IMG/VR virus record: IMGVR_UViG_3300027909_000045
Span: 1 to 37,079 of that record
Reading direction: 5' to 3' (one strand)
DNA length: 37,079 bases
Source: a virus
Shown: piece by piece, positions 5,628-11,960 of the stretch
How positions within the stretch are numbered: the first letter of the stretch is position 1
Layout of the letters: each line of letters begins with the position of its first letter
Made by a program: the position numbers and the translations under genes
The notes under the pieces: generated by a model
Databases searched by the model: none
The model's input: only the letters and a program-made list of their open reading frames with translations
Told to the model about the DNA's origin: nothing

Positions 5628-6463
5628 TGCCCTTCAAGCAGCTCGACGTGGAGCAGTGGAAGAAGGCGTTCCGGCGCACGGCCATCATCGGCCTGCCCAA
5701 CTCCTGGAAGACGACCTCGATCTTCCGGGACCCCGAGGGGAAGCCGGATGGCGCCTGGCCCCGGCCGATCCACCTGATGGTCTACCCCGGGGAGCAGGGC
5801 TCGGCCACCGTGAAGCCCGAGGAGGGCCTGTCCGCCTACGTGTGGGAGACCAACGTGGTGGAGAAGCAGTCCCCCGCACAAATCCTCAAGGAAGTGAAGA
5901 ACGAGACGGTGGCGATCCTGGCGGGGAAGTACGGGCCCGTCACGGTGTTCGCGGGCGACGGCCTGCACAAGCTGTACGGCCTGATCTATGACGTGAAGTT
6001 CAAGGAGCTGACGGACACCTACTCCCAGGCGGACGAGGATAAGCTGCGTGGCCGGGCCTTCGGCCTGGCGCACGGTGAGTTCCTGGATTACGTCCACCTG
6101 GTGACGAGCAGCAGCGTCCCCTACGTGGTGATGACGCTCTGGAGCGGCCGGGACAAGGACAACCCGGAGGACAAGAACAGTGCGAGCCACATCTGGGCCG
6201 ACCTGCCGGGCCAGCTCGCCGTGAAGATCATGGGCGAATTCGGCTCCGTGCTGTACGCCGAGCCCGGTCAGCAGGTGGGCCCAGGGAAGTTCAGTGCTGG
6301 AACGTGGCAGGTCCGGAAGTATGGGAAGGTGTGGGGCGCCGCCATCAAGTGCCCGCCCGACATCGCCGCGAAGATTCCGACGACCGTACCACAAAGCTGG
6401 AGGGCCCTGGAGGCCCTCGTACTCGGGTCAGTGCAGGCGCCCAAACCAAAGCCTGCCGCATAG
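5627..6463 (+). CDS. Sak4/AAA_24-like RecA-fold protein with altered P-loop
   Basis: This 278-residue protein has IIGLPNSWKTTSIF at residues 20-33, in the place of a Walker A motif, and a VTVFAGDGLH strand typical of Walker B in phage AAA_24/Sak4-type single-strand annealing ATPases. The usual Gly before Lys is Trp27 (codon TGG at 5705-5707, one base from GGG). The C-terminus ends in Lys/Pro (APKPKPAA). The family pairs ssDNA strands in phage recombination and often sits beside an exonuclease and SSB, as here. With Trp in the P-loop, nucleotide binding is doubtful unless the base is an error or the family tolerates it. Confidence 0.6.
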   Translation: MPFKQLDVEQWKKAFRRTAIIGLPNSWKTTSIFRDPEGKPDGAWPRPIHLMVYPGEQGSATVKPEEGLSAYVWETNVVEKQSPAQILKEVKNETVAILAGKYGPVTVFAGDGLHKLYGLIYDVKFKELTDTYSQADEDKLRGRAFGLAHGEFLDYVHLVTSSSVPYVVMTLWSGRDKDNPEDKNSASHIWADLPGQLAVKIMGEFGSVLYAEPGQQVGPGKFSAGTWQVRKYGKVWGAAIKCPPDIAAKIPTTVPQSWRALEALVLGSVQAPKPKPAA

Positions 6464-6472
6464 GAGGAGCAG

Positions 6473-6988
6473 ATGACGACAGAGACGATCTACCCCGAAG
6501 CGAACCCCCTGGCGGACGCCCTGCCGCCCGACGAGGCGCACGCCGCCCCCATGGACGGCGAGGCGTGGAGTGAGGGTGTCGATCACGAGGGCGTGAACGC
6601 AACGCGGAAGGACAGCCAGCTTCCGGGCGGCAGCTACAACACCGTCCCATCGCTCTCGCTGTCCCGCAAGAAGTACGACGACGGGCGCCGCGTGGCGAAC
6701 TTCTTCGGCCAGATCATCGGCGTGGAGAGCAAGAACGAGGGCGTGGAGGGGCGCATCCGCTTCGCCATCAGCCCCGACCGCCGCGACAAGCTGGAGGAGG
6801 AAGGCAAGCCCGACCTCAAGAGCCGCCTGTACGCGCAGGCGGTCACCACCTATGAGCGTGTGATGGGCGTGCCCGCTGCGACCATCGAGGACGTGCTCCA
6901 GTTCGTGGCGAACAACCCGGTGCGCCTCCGCCTGATGCAGGGCGACGAGGACAACGTGGTCCTGAACATCGGGGCCATTCGGGAGTAG
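6473..6988 (+). CDS. Candidate ssDNA-binding / recombination accessory protein
   Basis: 171 residues. An acidic, disordered-looking N-terminus (about 1-50) is followed by a compact domain with alternating strands: NTVPSLSLSRKKY, VANFFGQIIGVE, GRIRFAISPDRR. A helical part and a strand ending (NVVLNIGAIRE) come after it. Position directly after the Sak4-like gene, with AGGAGG about 5 nt before the ATG, suggests an SSB-like partner, as in many phages with Sak4. Sequence alone does not prove an OB fold. Confidence 0.4.
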   Translation: MTTETIYPEANPLADALPPDEAHAAPMDGEAWSEGVDHEGVNATRKDSQLPGGSYNTVPSLSLSRKKYDDGRRVANFFGQIIGVESKNEGVEGRIRFAISPDRRDKLEEEGKPDLKSRLYAQAVTTYERVMGVPAATIEDVLQFVANNPVRLRLMQGDEDNVVLNIGAIRE

Positions 6989-7127
6989 GCTTCCCTATAC
7001 CTAAAGTGGTAGTGACAGCGGTGTGGGAAAAGTGTTATCTATGCCGCTGTCGCTACCTGGGAAGTTCGTCTCACGCTCACCCATCGGTACGGCCTGGTAG
7101 TAAATTCGGCGAGAAAGCGGAGGTTGT
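6989..7127. promoter_or_regulatory. Intergenic region with long nested inverted repeat
   Basis: Arms at 7008-7021 (GGTAGTGACAGCGG) and 7044-7057 (CCGCTGTCGCTACC) pair over 14 positions with one G-T mismatch around a 22-nt AT-richer loop. An outer pair CTTCCC (6990-6995) and GGGAAG (7059-7064) extends the symmetry. The loop holds GTGTTATCTATG, and GTGACA (7012-7017) lies 18 nt before TATCTA (7036-7041), a weak promoter-like pair. This is one of few real gaps in the rightward block, so a promoter with operator, or a terminator/antiterminator hairpin, is plausible. The downstream gene has its own GGAGG. Confidence 0.5.
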
Positions 7128-7547
7128 ATGAGGCTCAAGAACCCCTACGCCAAGGGCTACCGGAATGAGAAGCGGTCGCGGGAGCTGCTGGAGAGTGAAG
7201 GCGCCGTGGTGATCGAGGCGCGAGGCTCGCATGGCCTCTGGGACCTCGTGGCCATGTGGCCCGACACTGATCGTGCTGCTGTGGTTCAGGTCAAGAGCAA
7301 TCGCGGCCCGAGCCGCACTGAGACGCAGGCGATGACCGCGCTGCGCCTCCCCTCGTTCTGCCAGAAGCTCGTTCACATCTGGTGGGACCGCGCGAAGCTG
7401 CCCGACATCGTCACCATCCCCAAGGCGCTTGTCTACGCCGCGCTCGCTGCGGCCGTGGGCGTGGCGCTCATTGCCGACCCTGCCAACTCCTGCGACTCGT
7501 GGGCGGAGCTAATCTACGGGGAGTGCCGCATCCAAGCTGAGATTTAG
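7128..7547 (+). CDS. Holliday-junction-resolvase-like PD-(D/E)XK nuclease
   Basis: 139 residues. The N-terminus YAKGYRNEKRSRELLESEG is typical of the first helix of Hjc/VRR-type nucleases with its acidic residue. GLWDLVAMW gives Asp39 and VVQVKSNRG gives Lys56; the usual Glu of E-x-K is Gln here, as in some phage relatives. The end holds a hydrophobic stretch (VYAALAAAVGVALIA), which could be a membrane helix or a buried strand-helix. Role: structure-specific nuclease in recombination or packaging. GGAGG precedes the ATG by 5 nt. It follows the 7008-7057 dyad, so it may start a new transcript. Confidence 0.6.
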   Translation: MRLKNPYAKGYRNEKRSRELLESEGAVVIEARGSHGLWDLVAMWPDTDRAAVVQVKSNRGPSRTETQAMTALRLPSFCQKLVHIWWDRAKLPDIVTIPKALVYAALAAAVGVALIADPANSCDSWAELIYGECRIQAEI

Positions 7548-7557
7548 TTCCGGGAAC

Positions 7558-7581
7558 CCCGGTCAGCGCCCCCTGACCGGG
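7558..7581 (+). terminator. Perfect hairpin without T-run
   Basis: CCCGGTCAG/CTGACCGGG, 9-bp perfect arms at 7558-7566 and 7573-7581 with a 6-nt loop. It lies 10 nt after the stop of the resolvase-like gene and 11 nt before the next start. No T-tract follows, so a factor-independent terminator is not clear. It could be a weak terminator, an mRNA-processing site or an operator. Confidence 0.4.
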
Positions 7582-7592
7582 TACTTCCGGGC

Positions 7593-7850
7593 ATGAAGAC
7601 CTTCGAGGAGATTGACCGCCCGCCGAAGAATCGCCGCAGCATCCACGATGACCTGGCCTGGGACCGAGAGCTAGAGGCGGCGCTACGAGCGACGCAGCAG
7701 AGTGGGAAGGCAGTTATCGTCCCACTCGCCAGGTTTCATTCCAGCCCGGCAAAGGGACGGCTCTGGAAGGCCGGGCTCAAGGTCCATCATCGCGTCTGTT
7801 TGGACCGAGAGCACGTCGCCGCTTGGGTAGACGATGCTCCGCAAGCCTGA
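7593..7850 (+). CDS. Small hypothetical protein
   Basis: 85 residues, rich in charged and aromatic residues, with no recognisable motif. The middle (KAVIVPLARFHSS) and end (VCLDREHVAAWVDD) look like a small alpha/beta fold. The ATG at 7593 has no clear ribosome binding site, unlike its neighbours. It follows the hairpin at 7558-7581 and overlaps the polymerase-module start by 17 nt. Confidence 0.5.
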   Translation: MKTFEEIDRPPKNRRSIHDDLAWDRELEAALRATQQSGKAVIVPLARFHSSPAKGRLWKAGLKVHHRVCLDREHVAAWVDDAPQA

Positions 7851-9180
7851 CTCCTGCCGGGGCTGCCCCTTCTACCAGAACGGGTACGGGTTCGTCCCGG
7901 ACGAGCTGCGTGAGAGCGCCCCGCTGCTGATCGTCGGCCAGAATCCTGGCCACGAGGAGGAGGCTGCCGGGCGCCCCTTCGTCGGCAAGACCGGGGAGGC
8001 CATGGAGAAGGACTTCCTGCCTCTGACCGGCTTCAATCGCTCCGAGGTCTCCCTGGGGAACGCCCTGCGGTGCCGCCTGAACGGCTCCAACGAGCTGCCC
8101 CCGCTGAATGACGTGGCTACGCGTCAGGCCATCGCGCACTGCCACCGGGCGCACTTCCAGATGCCCCCAGGGACGCAGCTCGTGCTGACGCAGGGGGCCT
8201 ACAGCATGTGGGCCCTGACGGGCGAGGGTCTGGCCAAAGGCCGCACCGTCAACTCCTGGCGGGGCTACCTGCTACCGTACAACCCACCGCCAGCTCCGCC
8301 CCTCCTGGCCAGCGACATCTGGACTCCGGGGCCCGAGGAGCTGCCGGTCCTGGTGAGCCTGCACCTGGCGGCGATCTTCCGGGACCCGGCCATGAAGGTC
8401 CCGGCCCGCCGCGACTGGAGCAAGGTGCCGCTGATCCTGGCCCGGAAGTGGCCCCTGCCCCTGGTGCCAATCCGCCAGGAGCCGCTGGAAGCCATGAAGG
8501 GCACATGGAGTTTCGACACCGAGTATGACCCGGCCACGGGGCACCTGATCCGCTACTCCATGTCCGACGCCCGGGAGGTGCGGGTGGTGGAGCGGGAGGA
8601 CATGCGGACGGTGCAGGCTATGCCCGGGTCCACGCTCGTTATGCACAATGCGCCAGCCGACCTGCCCTACGTGGACCGGGACCTGTTCCAGGGGCCCTAC
8701 GACCTGGAGGACACGATGTACGAGCACGCGGTGCTCTGGCCCGGGGCCACCGAGGACGATGAGGAGAAGTCTGGGGGCATTCGACACACTCTGGAGTTCC
8801 TGGGCTCCATGTACGCCCGGACGAACCGCTGGAAGCACCTCATGCAGATCAATCCCCTGGTGTACTCCGCTGGCGATGCCCTGGGCACCATCGACGCCCA
8901 CAACGCCATGGCGGCGGAGTTCCGACGCGACGACCGGAGCTGGTGGTACTACCGCCAGGTGGTGCTGCCCCAGGCGCGGGTGATTGCCCGGGCCAAGCGG
9001 TACGGCCTGGCGCTGGACCAGCCGAAGGTCCGGGAGTTCTACGAGGACCTGGCCGTGCGGGCGCACGACGCAGAGCTGAAGGCGCAGGCGGCCGTGGGGT
9101 GGCCCATCAACCTGAACAGCAACCCGCAGCTCGTGGCGCAGCTCTACGAGCGGGAGCAGGTACACCGGAGGCGTCGCTGA
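7834..9180 (+). CDS. UDG-like domain fused to 3'-5' exonuclease (N-terminal half of split family A polymerase)
   Basis: 448 residues. 1-185 is a family 4 uracil-DNA-glycosylase-like domain with Fe-S cysteines 8, 11, 80 and 103 and motif 1 VGQNPGHEEE followed by GRPFVGKTG. The position of the catalytic Glu is Gln36, and the second motif is HLAA (His177) instead of HPSA, so glycosylase activity is doubtful. From about 222 a DnaQ-type exonuclease follows: FDTEY (Asp228, Glu230), MHNAPADLPYV and a YSAGDALGT segment. The end (INLNSNPQLVAQLYE) is the thumb start of a family A polymerase, and the ORF then stops. Phage SPO1 DNA polymerase is a known UDG-like/exo/pol arrangement, normally in one chain. 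The remaining polymerase is the next ORF. Confidence 0.85.
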   Translation: MLRKPDSCRGCPFYQNGYGFVPDELRESAPLLIVGQNPGHEEEAAGRPFVGKTGEAMEKDFLPLTGFNRSEVSLGNALRCRLNGSNELPPLNDVATRQAIAHCHRAHFQMPPGTQLVLTQGAYSMWALTGEGLAKGRTVNSWRGYLLPYNPPPAPPLLASDIWTPGPEELPVLVSLHLAAIFRDPAMKVPARRDWSKVPLILARKWPLPLVPIRQEPLEAMKGTWSFDTEYDPATGHLIRYSMSDAREVRVVEREDMRTVQAMPGSTLVMHNAPADLPYVDRDLFQGPYDLEDTMYEHAVLWPGATEDDEEKSGGIRHTLEFLGSMYARTNRWKHLMQINPLVYSAGDALGTIDAHNAMAAEFRRDDRSWWYYRQVVLPQARVIARAKRYGLALDQPKVREFYEDLAVRAHDAELKAQAAVGWPINLNSNPQLVAQLYEREQVHRRRR

Positions 9181-10280
9181 TGCCTGGCCGACGCAAGAAC
9201 CCCTTCAACATCAGCCTCGACCGCCTGGCGGAGCTGAAGAAGCAGGGCGCGCAGTCCGCCGTCCTGGATGCCCGCCTGGAGTTCGTCGGCGCCGACAAGT
9301 ACCGGGGGACCCTGGAGAAGCTGCTGGGCCTGGAGGTCTGCTACCCGGACATGAAGCCCACGCAGGCTGGGGGCCGCTGGAGCACCACGGACCCGCCCGC
9401 CCCGGGCTTCCCCACCGACGCCCGAGCCAAGGAGTCGAACCTCCCGCCCCTGCGCCACTGCTTCCGGCCCCACAGGGGCTTCTACTGGCTGGCCTGGGAC
9501 TTCGACGCCATCGAGGCCAAGATCGTAGCGCTGCTCAGCGGGGACGAGGCGGACATTGAGGCGTTCAACCGGGGCTGGGACATCCACACCCTGACCGCCT
9601 GCGGGATGTTCCGGCTGGAGCGACCCCCGGACCTGACGAACGCCCTGCACAAGGCCGAGAGCTGCGCGGAGTGGCGCCGTGCCGTGCGCTGGGAGGGCAA
9701 GGACGACCTCCGCCGCAACCTGGCCAAGACCGGCCGCTACGCCTGTAACTACGGCCCGGACGAGTACGCCATGCTGAACGCCCGGGGGATCGAGAAGCTC
9801 GGGCTCAGCCACAAGGAGCTGCTGGCCGCTGGCCGGGCCTACCTGGCCTCCAAGCCGAAGCTCGTGGCCTGGAAGCAGGCGACCTGGAACCGCTGCAAGC
9901 AGGACCGGATGGCCCGGACCTTCCTGGGGCTGCGCCGCATGCTGTTCGGGAAGCCGGACGAGATGGCGCGGGAGGGGCTCAGCCACGAGGTGAGCGGGTC
10001 GGTCTCCGGGATCATGAACCTGACGCTGGCCACGCTCGTCGGGGAGAGCCCTTGGGGCGAGCCCACGGGTCTACTGAACCGCCTGGACCCCCGCGTCCAC
10101 CTGGCCATGAACGCCCACGACGGGGTGAAGCTAGAGCTGCCGGAAGACGTGCCAGTCCGCCAGGCGTTCGAGCTGGCGAAGCCCGTGGTCGAGAAGGAGT
10201 GGGAGGTCGGGCCGCACAAGATCGTCTTCACGGCGTCCTACGAGATCGTCCGGTCAGATGGCTCGCACGAGGCACTGTAG
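9180..10280 (+). CDS. Family A DNA polymerase, palm/fingers (C-terminal half of split polymerase)
   Basis: The ATG at 9180 overlaps the preceding TGA, and GGAGG at 9167-9171 sits 8 nt upstream inside the first gene, so separate translation is likely. The 366 residues hold motif A (WDFDAIEAKIVALLSGD, Asp107), DIHT at 134-137, motif B (RRNLAKTGRYACNYG) and motif C (NAHDGVKLE, Asp314). Tyr187 aligns with E. coli F762, like T7 polymerase, predicting poor dideoxy discrimination. Motif C has HDG where HDE is usual. The N-terminal 50 residues continue the thumb that the upstream ORF begins. This is the replicative polymerase of the phage, probably working as a two-chain enzyme. Confidence 0.85.
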   Translation: MPGRRKNPFNISLDRLAELKKQGAQSAVLDARLEFVGADKYRGTLEKLLGLEVCYPDMKPTQAGGRWSTTDPPAPGFPTDARAKESNLPPLRHCFRPHRGFYWLAWDFDAIEAKIVALLSGDEADIEAFNRGWDIHTLTACGMFRLERPPDLTNALHKAESCAEWRRAVRWEGKDDLRRNLAKTGRYACNYGPDEYAMLNARGIEKLGLSHKELLAAGRAYLASKPKLVAWKQATWNRCKQDRMARTFLGLRRMLFGKPDEMAREGLSHEVSGSVSGIMNLTLATLVGESPWGEPTGLLNRLDPRVHLAMNAHDGVKLELPEDVPVRQAFELAKPVVEKEWEVGPHKIVFTASYEIVRSDGSHEAL

Positions 10281-10283
10281 GGC

Positions 10284-10790
10284 ATGAAGGTTTACATCAG
10301 CGCAGGCTTCACCTCTCAGAAGCGGCTCCGCCAGTACCGGGACGAACTGTGGAAGATGGGGCACCAGGTGGTGTCGTCCTGGCTGGACGAGACGGCGATC
10401 CCCGAGGGCATGGACACTGTGGCCTTCGGCCGCAAGCTCGCGGTGAAGGACATTGCGGAGATCGTCGCCGCCGATGTGTTCGTCAGCGACAACCACGAAC
10501 CCTCCACCACCGGGGGCCTCTACATCGAGCTAGGCGTGGCCCTGGGCCGGTTCCAGCACATCCAGGTCTGGGAGGTCGGCCCCCATGGCCGGAGCCCGTT
10601 CCACGAGTTAATGGATCGGCGGTTCGAGTCCTGGGACGACCTGCTGAACCATGTGCGGAGCTTCCAGGTGATCGCGAAGGAAGTCCCTTTTTCTTGCCCG
10701 CCGTCTACGGAAAGCCGTGGGAAAATGAAGGTGGAGGCTCCGGGGAGCCGTTGCTACTGCTACTCCTTCCCGTGTACCTGCCGTGGGTAA
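10284..10790 (+). CDS. Nucleoside 2-deoxyribosyltransferase-like protein
   Basis: The N-terminal 100 residues fit the family: MKVYISAGF start, KDIAEIVAADVFVSDN (Asp56, Asp64) and GGLYIELGVALGR with the nucleophile-position Glu82. Family enzymes exchange or remove bases from 2'-deoxynucleosides or their 5'-phosphates, for salvage or base modification. An extra C-terminal tail ends with CYCYSFPCTC, a Cys knot-like stretch not in the core family. It follows the polymerase by 3 nt. Together with the dNTP-hydrolase-like gene it suggests control of the nucleotide pool. The exact substrate cannot be read from sequence. Confidence 0.7.
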   Translation: MKVYISAGFTSQKRLRQYRDELWKMGHQVVSSWLDETAIPEGMDTVAFGRKLAVKDIAEIVAADVFVSDNHEPSTTGGLYIELGVALGRFQHIQVWEVGPHGRSPFHELMDRRFESWDDLLNHVRSFQVIAKEVPFSCPPSTESRGKMKVEAPGSRCYCYSFPCTCRG

Positions 10791-11040
10791 GACCTCCAAG
10801 CCGCTGCGCCTGCTGGTGCATCCCGAGATCGCCGCACTGCCTGAGTTCGAGGAGCTGCGAGCGAAGGGGCACACGGTCCTCGTCATGGATGACGTGTGGG
10901 CCGAGTCGCTCAGGTTGACCGACTTCGACGCCATCCTCGGTCCCACGACCTGGCGCATGACGCCCGCGCACATCAAGTACCTGCCCCTCGCCGTCGAGGA
11001 GGCCCGCAAAGCCCGCTACCCCAAGGAGCAGAAGCCATGA
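10783..11040 (+). CDS. Small hypothetical protein
   Basis: 85 residues from a GTG at 10783 that overlaps the end of the deoxyribosyltransferase gene. Sequence such as LRLLVHPEIAALPEFEELRA, HTVLVMDDVW and FDAILGPTTWRM shows alternating strands and helices of a small Rossmann-like or flavodoxin-like half domain. No catalytic motif recognised. The stop overlaps the next ATG. Confidence 0.55.
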   Translation: MGKTSKPLRLLVHPEIAALPEFEELRAKGHTVLVMDDVWAESLRLTDFDAILGPTTWRMTPAHIKYLPLAVEEARKARYPKEQKP

Positions 11041-11375
11041 AGTGGATGAACGCCACCTTCGATTCGATCTTCAAGACCTTCGTCATCATCGCGGCCGGGC
11101 TCGCGCTCACGGCCGCTGCCGTCAGCCTCGGCGAGCCCGTCGAGCCCCAGGCCCAGGTCGAGGTCTTCCTCATCTGGACCGTCGTGGACGGCGAGCTGCA
11201 CGACGTAGACGCCTTCCGTTCCGCCGAGCTGTGCGCCAAGGGCCTGGAGGAGTGGCAAAAGATGGCGGAGTACGCCCGCCAGACCCGCAAGGACCTGAAC
11301 ATCGCCTTCGTGGGCTGCGTGCCCGTGAAGACCCTGGCCCCGGCCGCGCCTGCGCCGAAGACGCAGGGCATGTGA
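11037..11375 (+). CDS. Small membrane-anchored or exported protein
   Basis: 112 residues, ATG at 11037 with AAGGAG 9 nt upstream. The hydrophobic segment at about 11-30 (IFKTFVIIAAGLALTAAAV) is an N-terminal anchor or signal. The rest is a soluble domain with two cysteines (ELCAKG, VGCVPVK) that could pair outside the cytoplasm, then an Ala/Pro tail. It precedes another small membrane gene, a zinc ribbon and a muralytic enzyme, so it may belong to a lysis or superinfection cassette. Not proven. Confidence 0.6.
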   Translation: MKWMNATFDSIFKTFVIIAAGLALTAAAVSLGEPVEPQAQVEVFLIWTVVDGELHDVDAFRSAELCAKGLEEWQKMAEYARQTRKDLNIAFVGCVPVKTLAPAAPAPKTQGM

Positions 11376-11506
11376 GCCGAGCCGAGAAGATCGCCCTGGT
11401 GGCCCTGCTGGTGTCCTTCGGCATGTTCATCGGGGGCCTTCTGGAGTGCCCTGACTCCTGGCTGGCGCATCGGCTGATGCCCGCGATCTGGGACTCGGCG
11501 CCATGA
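11372..11506 (+). CDS. 44-residue single-pass membrane protein (holin-like size)
   Basis: The GTG at 11372 overlaps the previous TGA. The product has SRAEK, a hydrophobic helix IALVALLVSFGMFIGGLL, then a short tail with Trp and His. Its size and position two genes before the muralytic enzyme would suit a pinholin, but evidence is only topology and context. Confidence 0.45.
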   Translation: MSRAEKIALVALLVSFGMFIGGLLECPDSWLAHRLMPAIWDSAP

Positions 11507-11607
11507 AGTGCGCCATCTGCGGCTGCAACCCGAAGAACTACCTGTGCTCACGCTGCCGATCCAAGGCGGAAGGAGGCCGGGGCGATTGCCCCCGGTGCAA
11601 CCCATGA
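11503..11607 (+). CDS. 34-residue zinc-ribbon miniprotein
   Basis: ATGA-coupled on both sides. The product MKCAICGCNPKNYLCSRCRS is followed by a second CPRC near the end, giving three CxxC pairs in 34 residues. This is one of several stand-alone zinc ribbons in the window. Function unknown. Confidence 0.5.
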   Translation: MKCAICGCNPKNYLCSRCRSKAEGGRGDCPRCNP

Positions 11608-11960
11608 ACGAGGTCATCGAGATCGCTGAGGCTGCCCAGAAGCACGGGGTCCCGGCTGCCGCCCTCTGCGCCCTGCGGATCGCGGAGAACGGGCGCCCGG
11701 GACGCGAGTTCGGGGTGCTGTCGGTCAAGGCCGCGAGCTACGAGGAGCAGGTGGACGTGGCCGCGCAGAGCTTCAAGAACTCCGAGGCCCGGTACTCCAA
11801 GGCCACCGGGAAGTCCGCCCGCAAGGACGGCCGCTACACCACGGACTTCCTCACCTTCTTCTCCGCCCGCTGGGCGCCCATCGACGCCGACAACGATCCC
11901 CAGGGCCTCAACTTGAACCACGCTCGGAACCTCATCGCTGCCTACGGGTGGTTCGCGTGA
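11604..11960 (+). CDS. Lysozyme/transglycosylase-like muralytic enzyme
   Basis: 118 residues, ATG at 11604 overlapping the previous stop. The sequence ALCALRIAENGRPGREFGVL, then a YEEQVDVAAQS helix, and a C-terminal FTFFSARWAP..DADNDPQGLN block resembles phage glucosaminidase/transglycosylase proteins, which carry a catalytic Glu in the first helix (ENG) and RWAP-x-x-NDP near the end. It is therefore the best candidate for cutting peptidoglycan in this window. No signal peptide, so release would need a holin, or the protein may be virion-associated. Small membrane genes lie just upstream. Confidence 0.55.
   Translation: MNEVIEIAEAAQKHGVPAAALCALRIAENGRPGREFGVLSVKAASYEEQVDVAAQSFKNSEARYSKATGKSARKDGRYTTDFLTFFSARWAPIDADNDPQGLNLNHARNLIAAYGWFA

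Noticed and set aside
7085-7097. CGGTACGGCCTGG upstream of 7128 as a third copy of the 19-nt element
   Set aside because: Only the CGGTACGG core matches, and the same 13-mer recurs inside coding DNA at 8998-9010 (Tyr-Gly-Leu codons), so it is not specific.
8272-9165. Leftward frame opposite the UDG/exonuclease gene
   Set aside because: Pro/Gly/His-rich shadow without domain or start signals.
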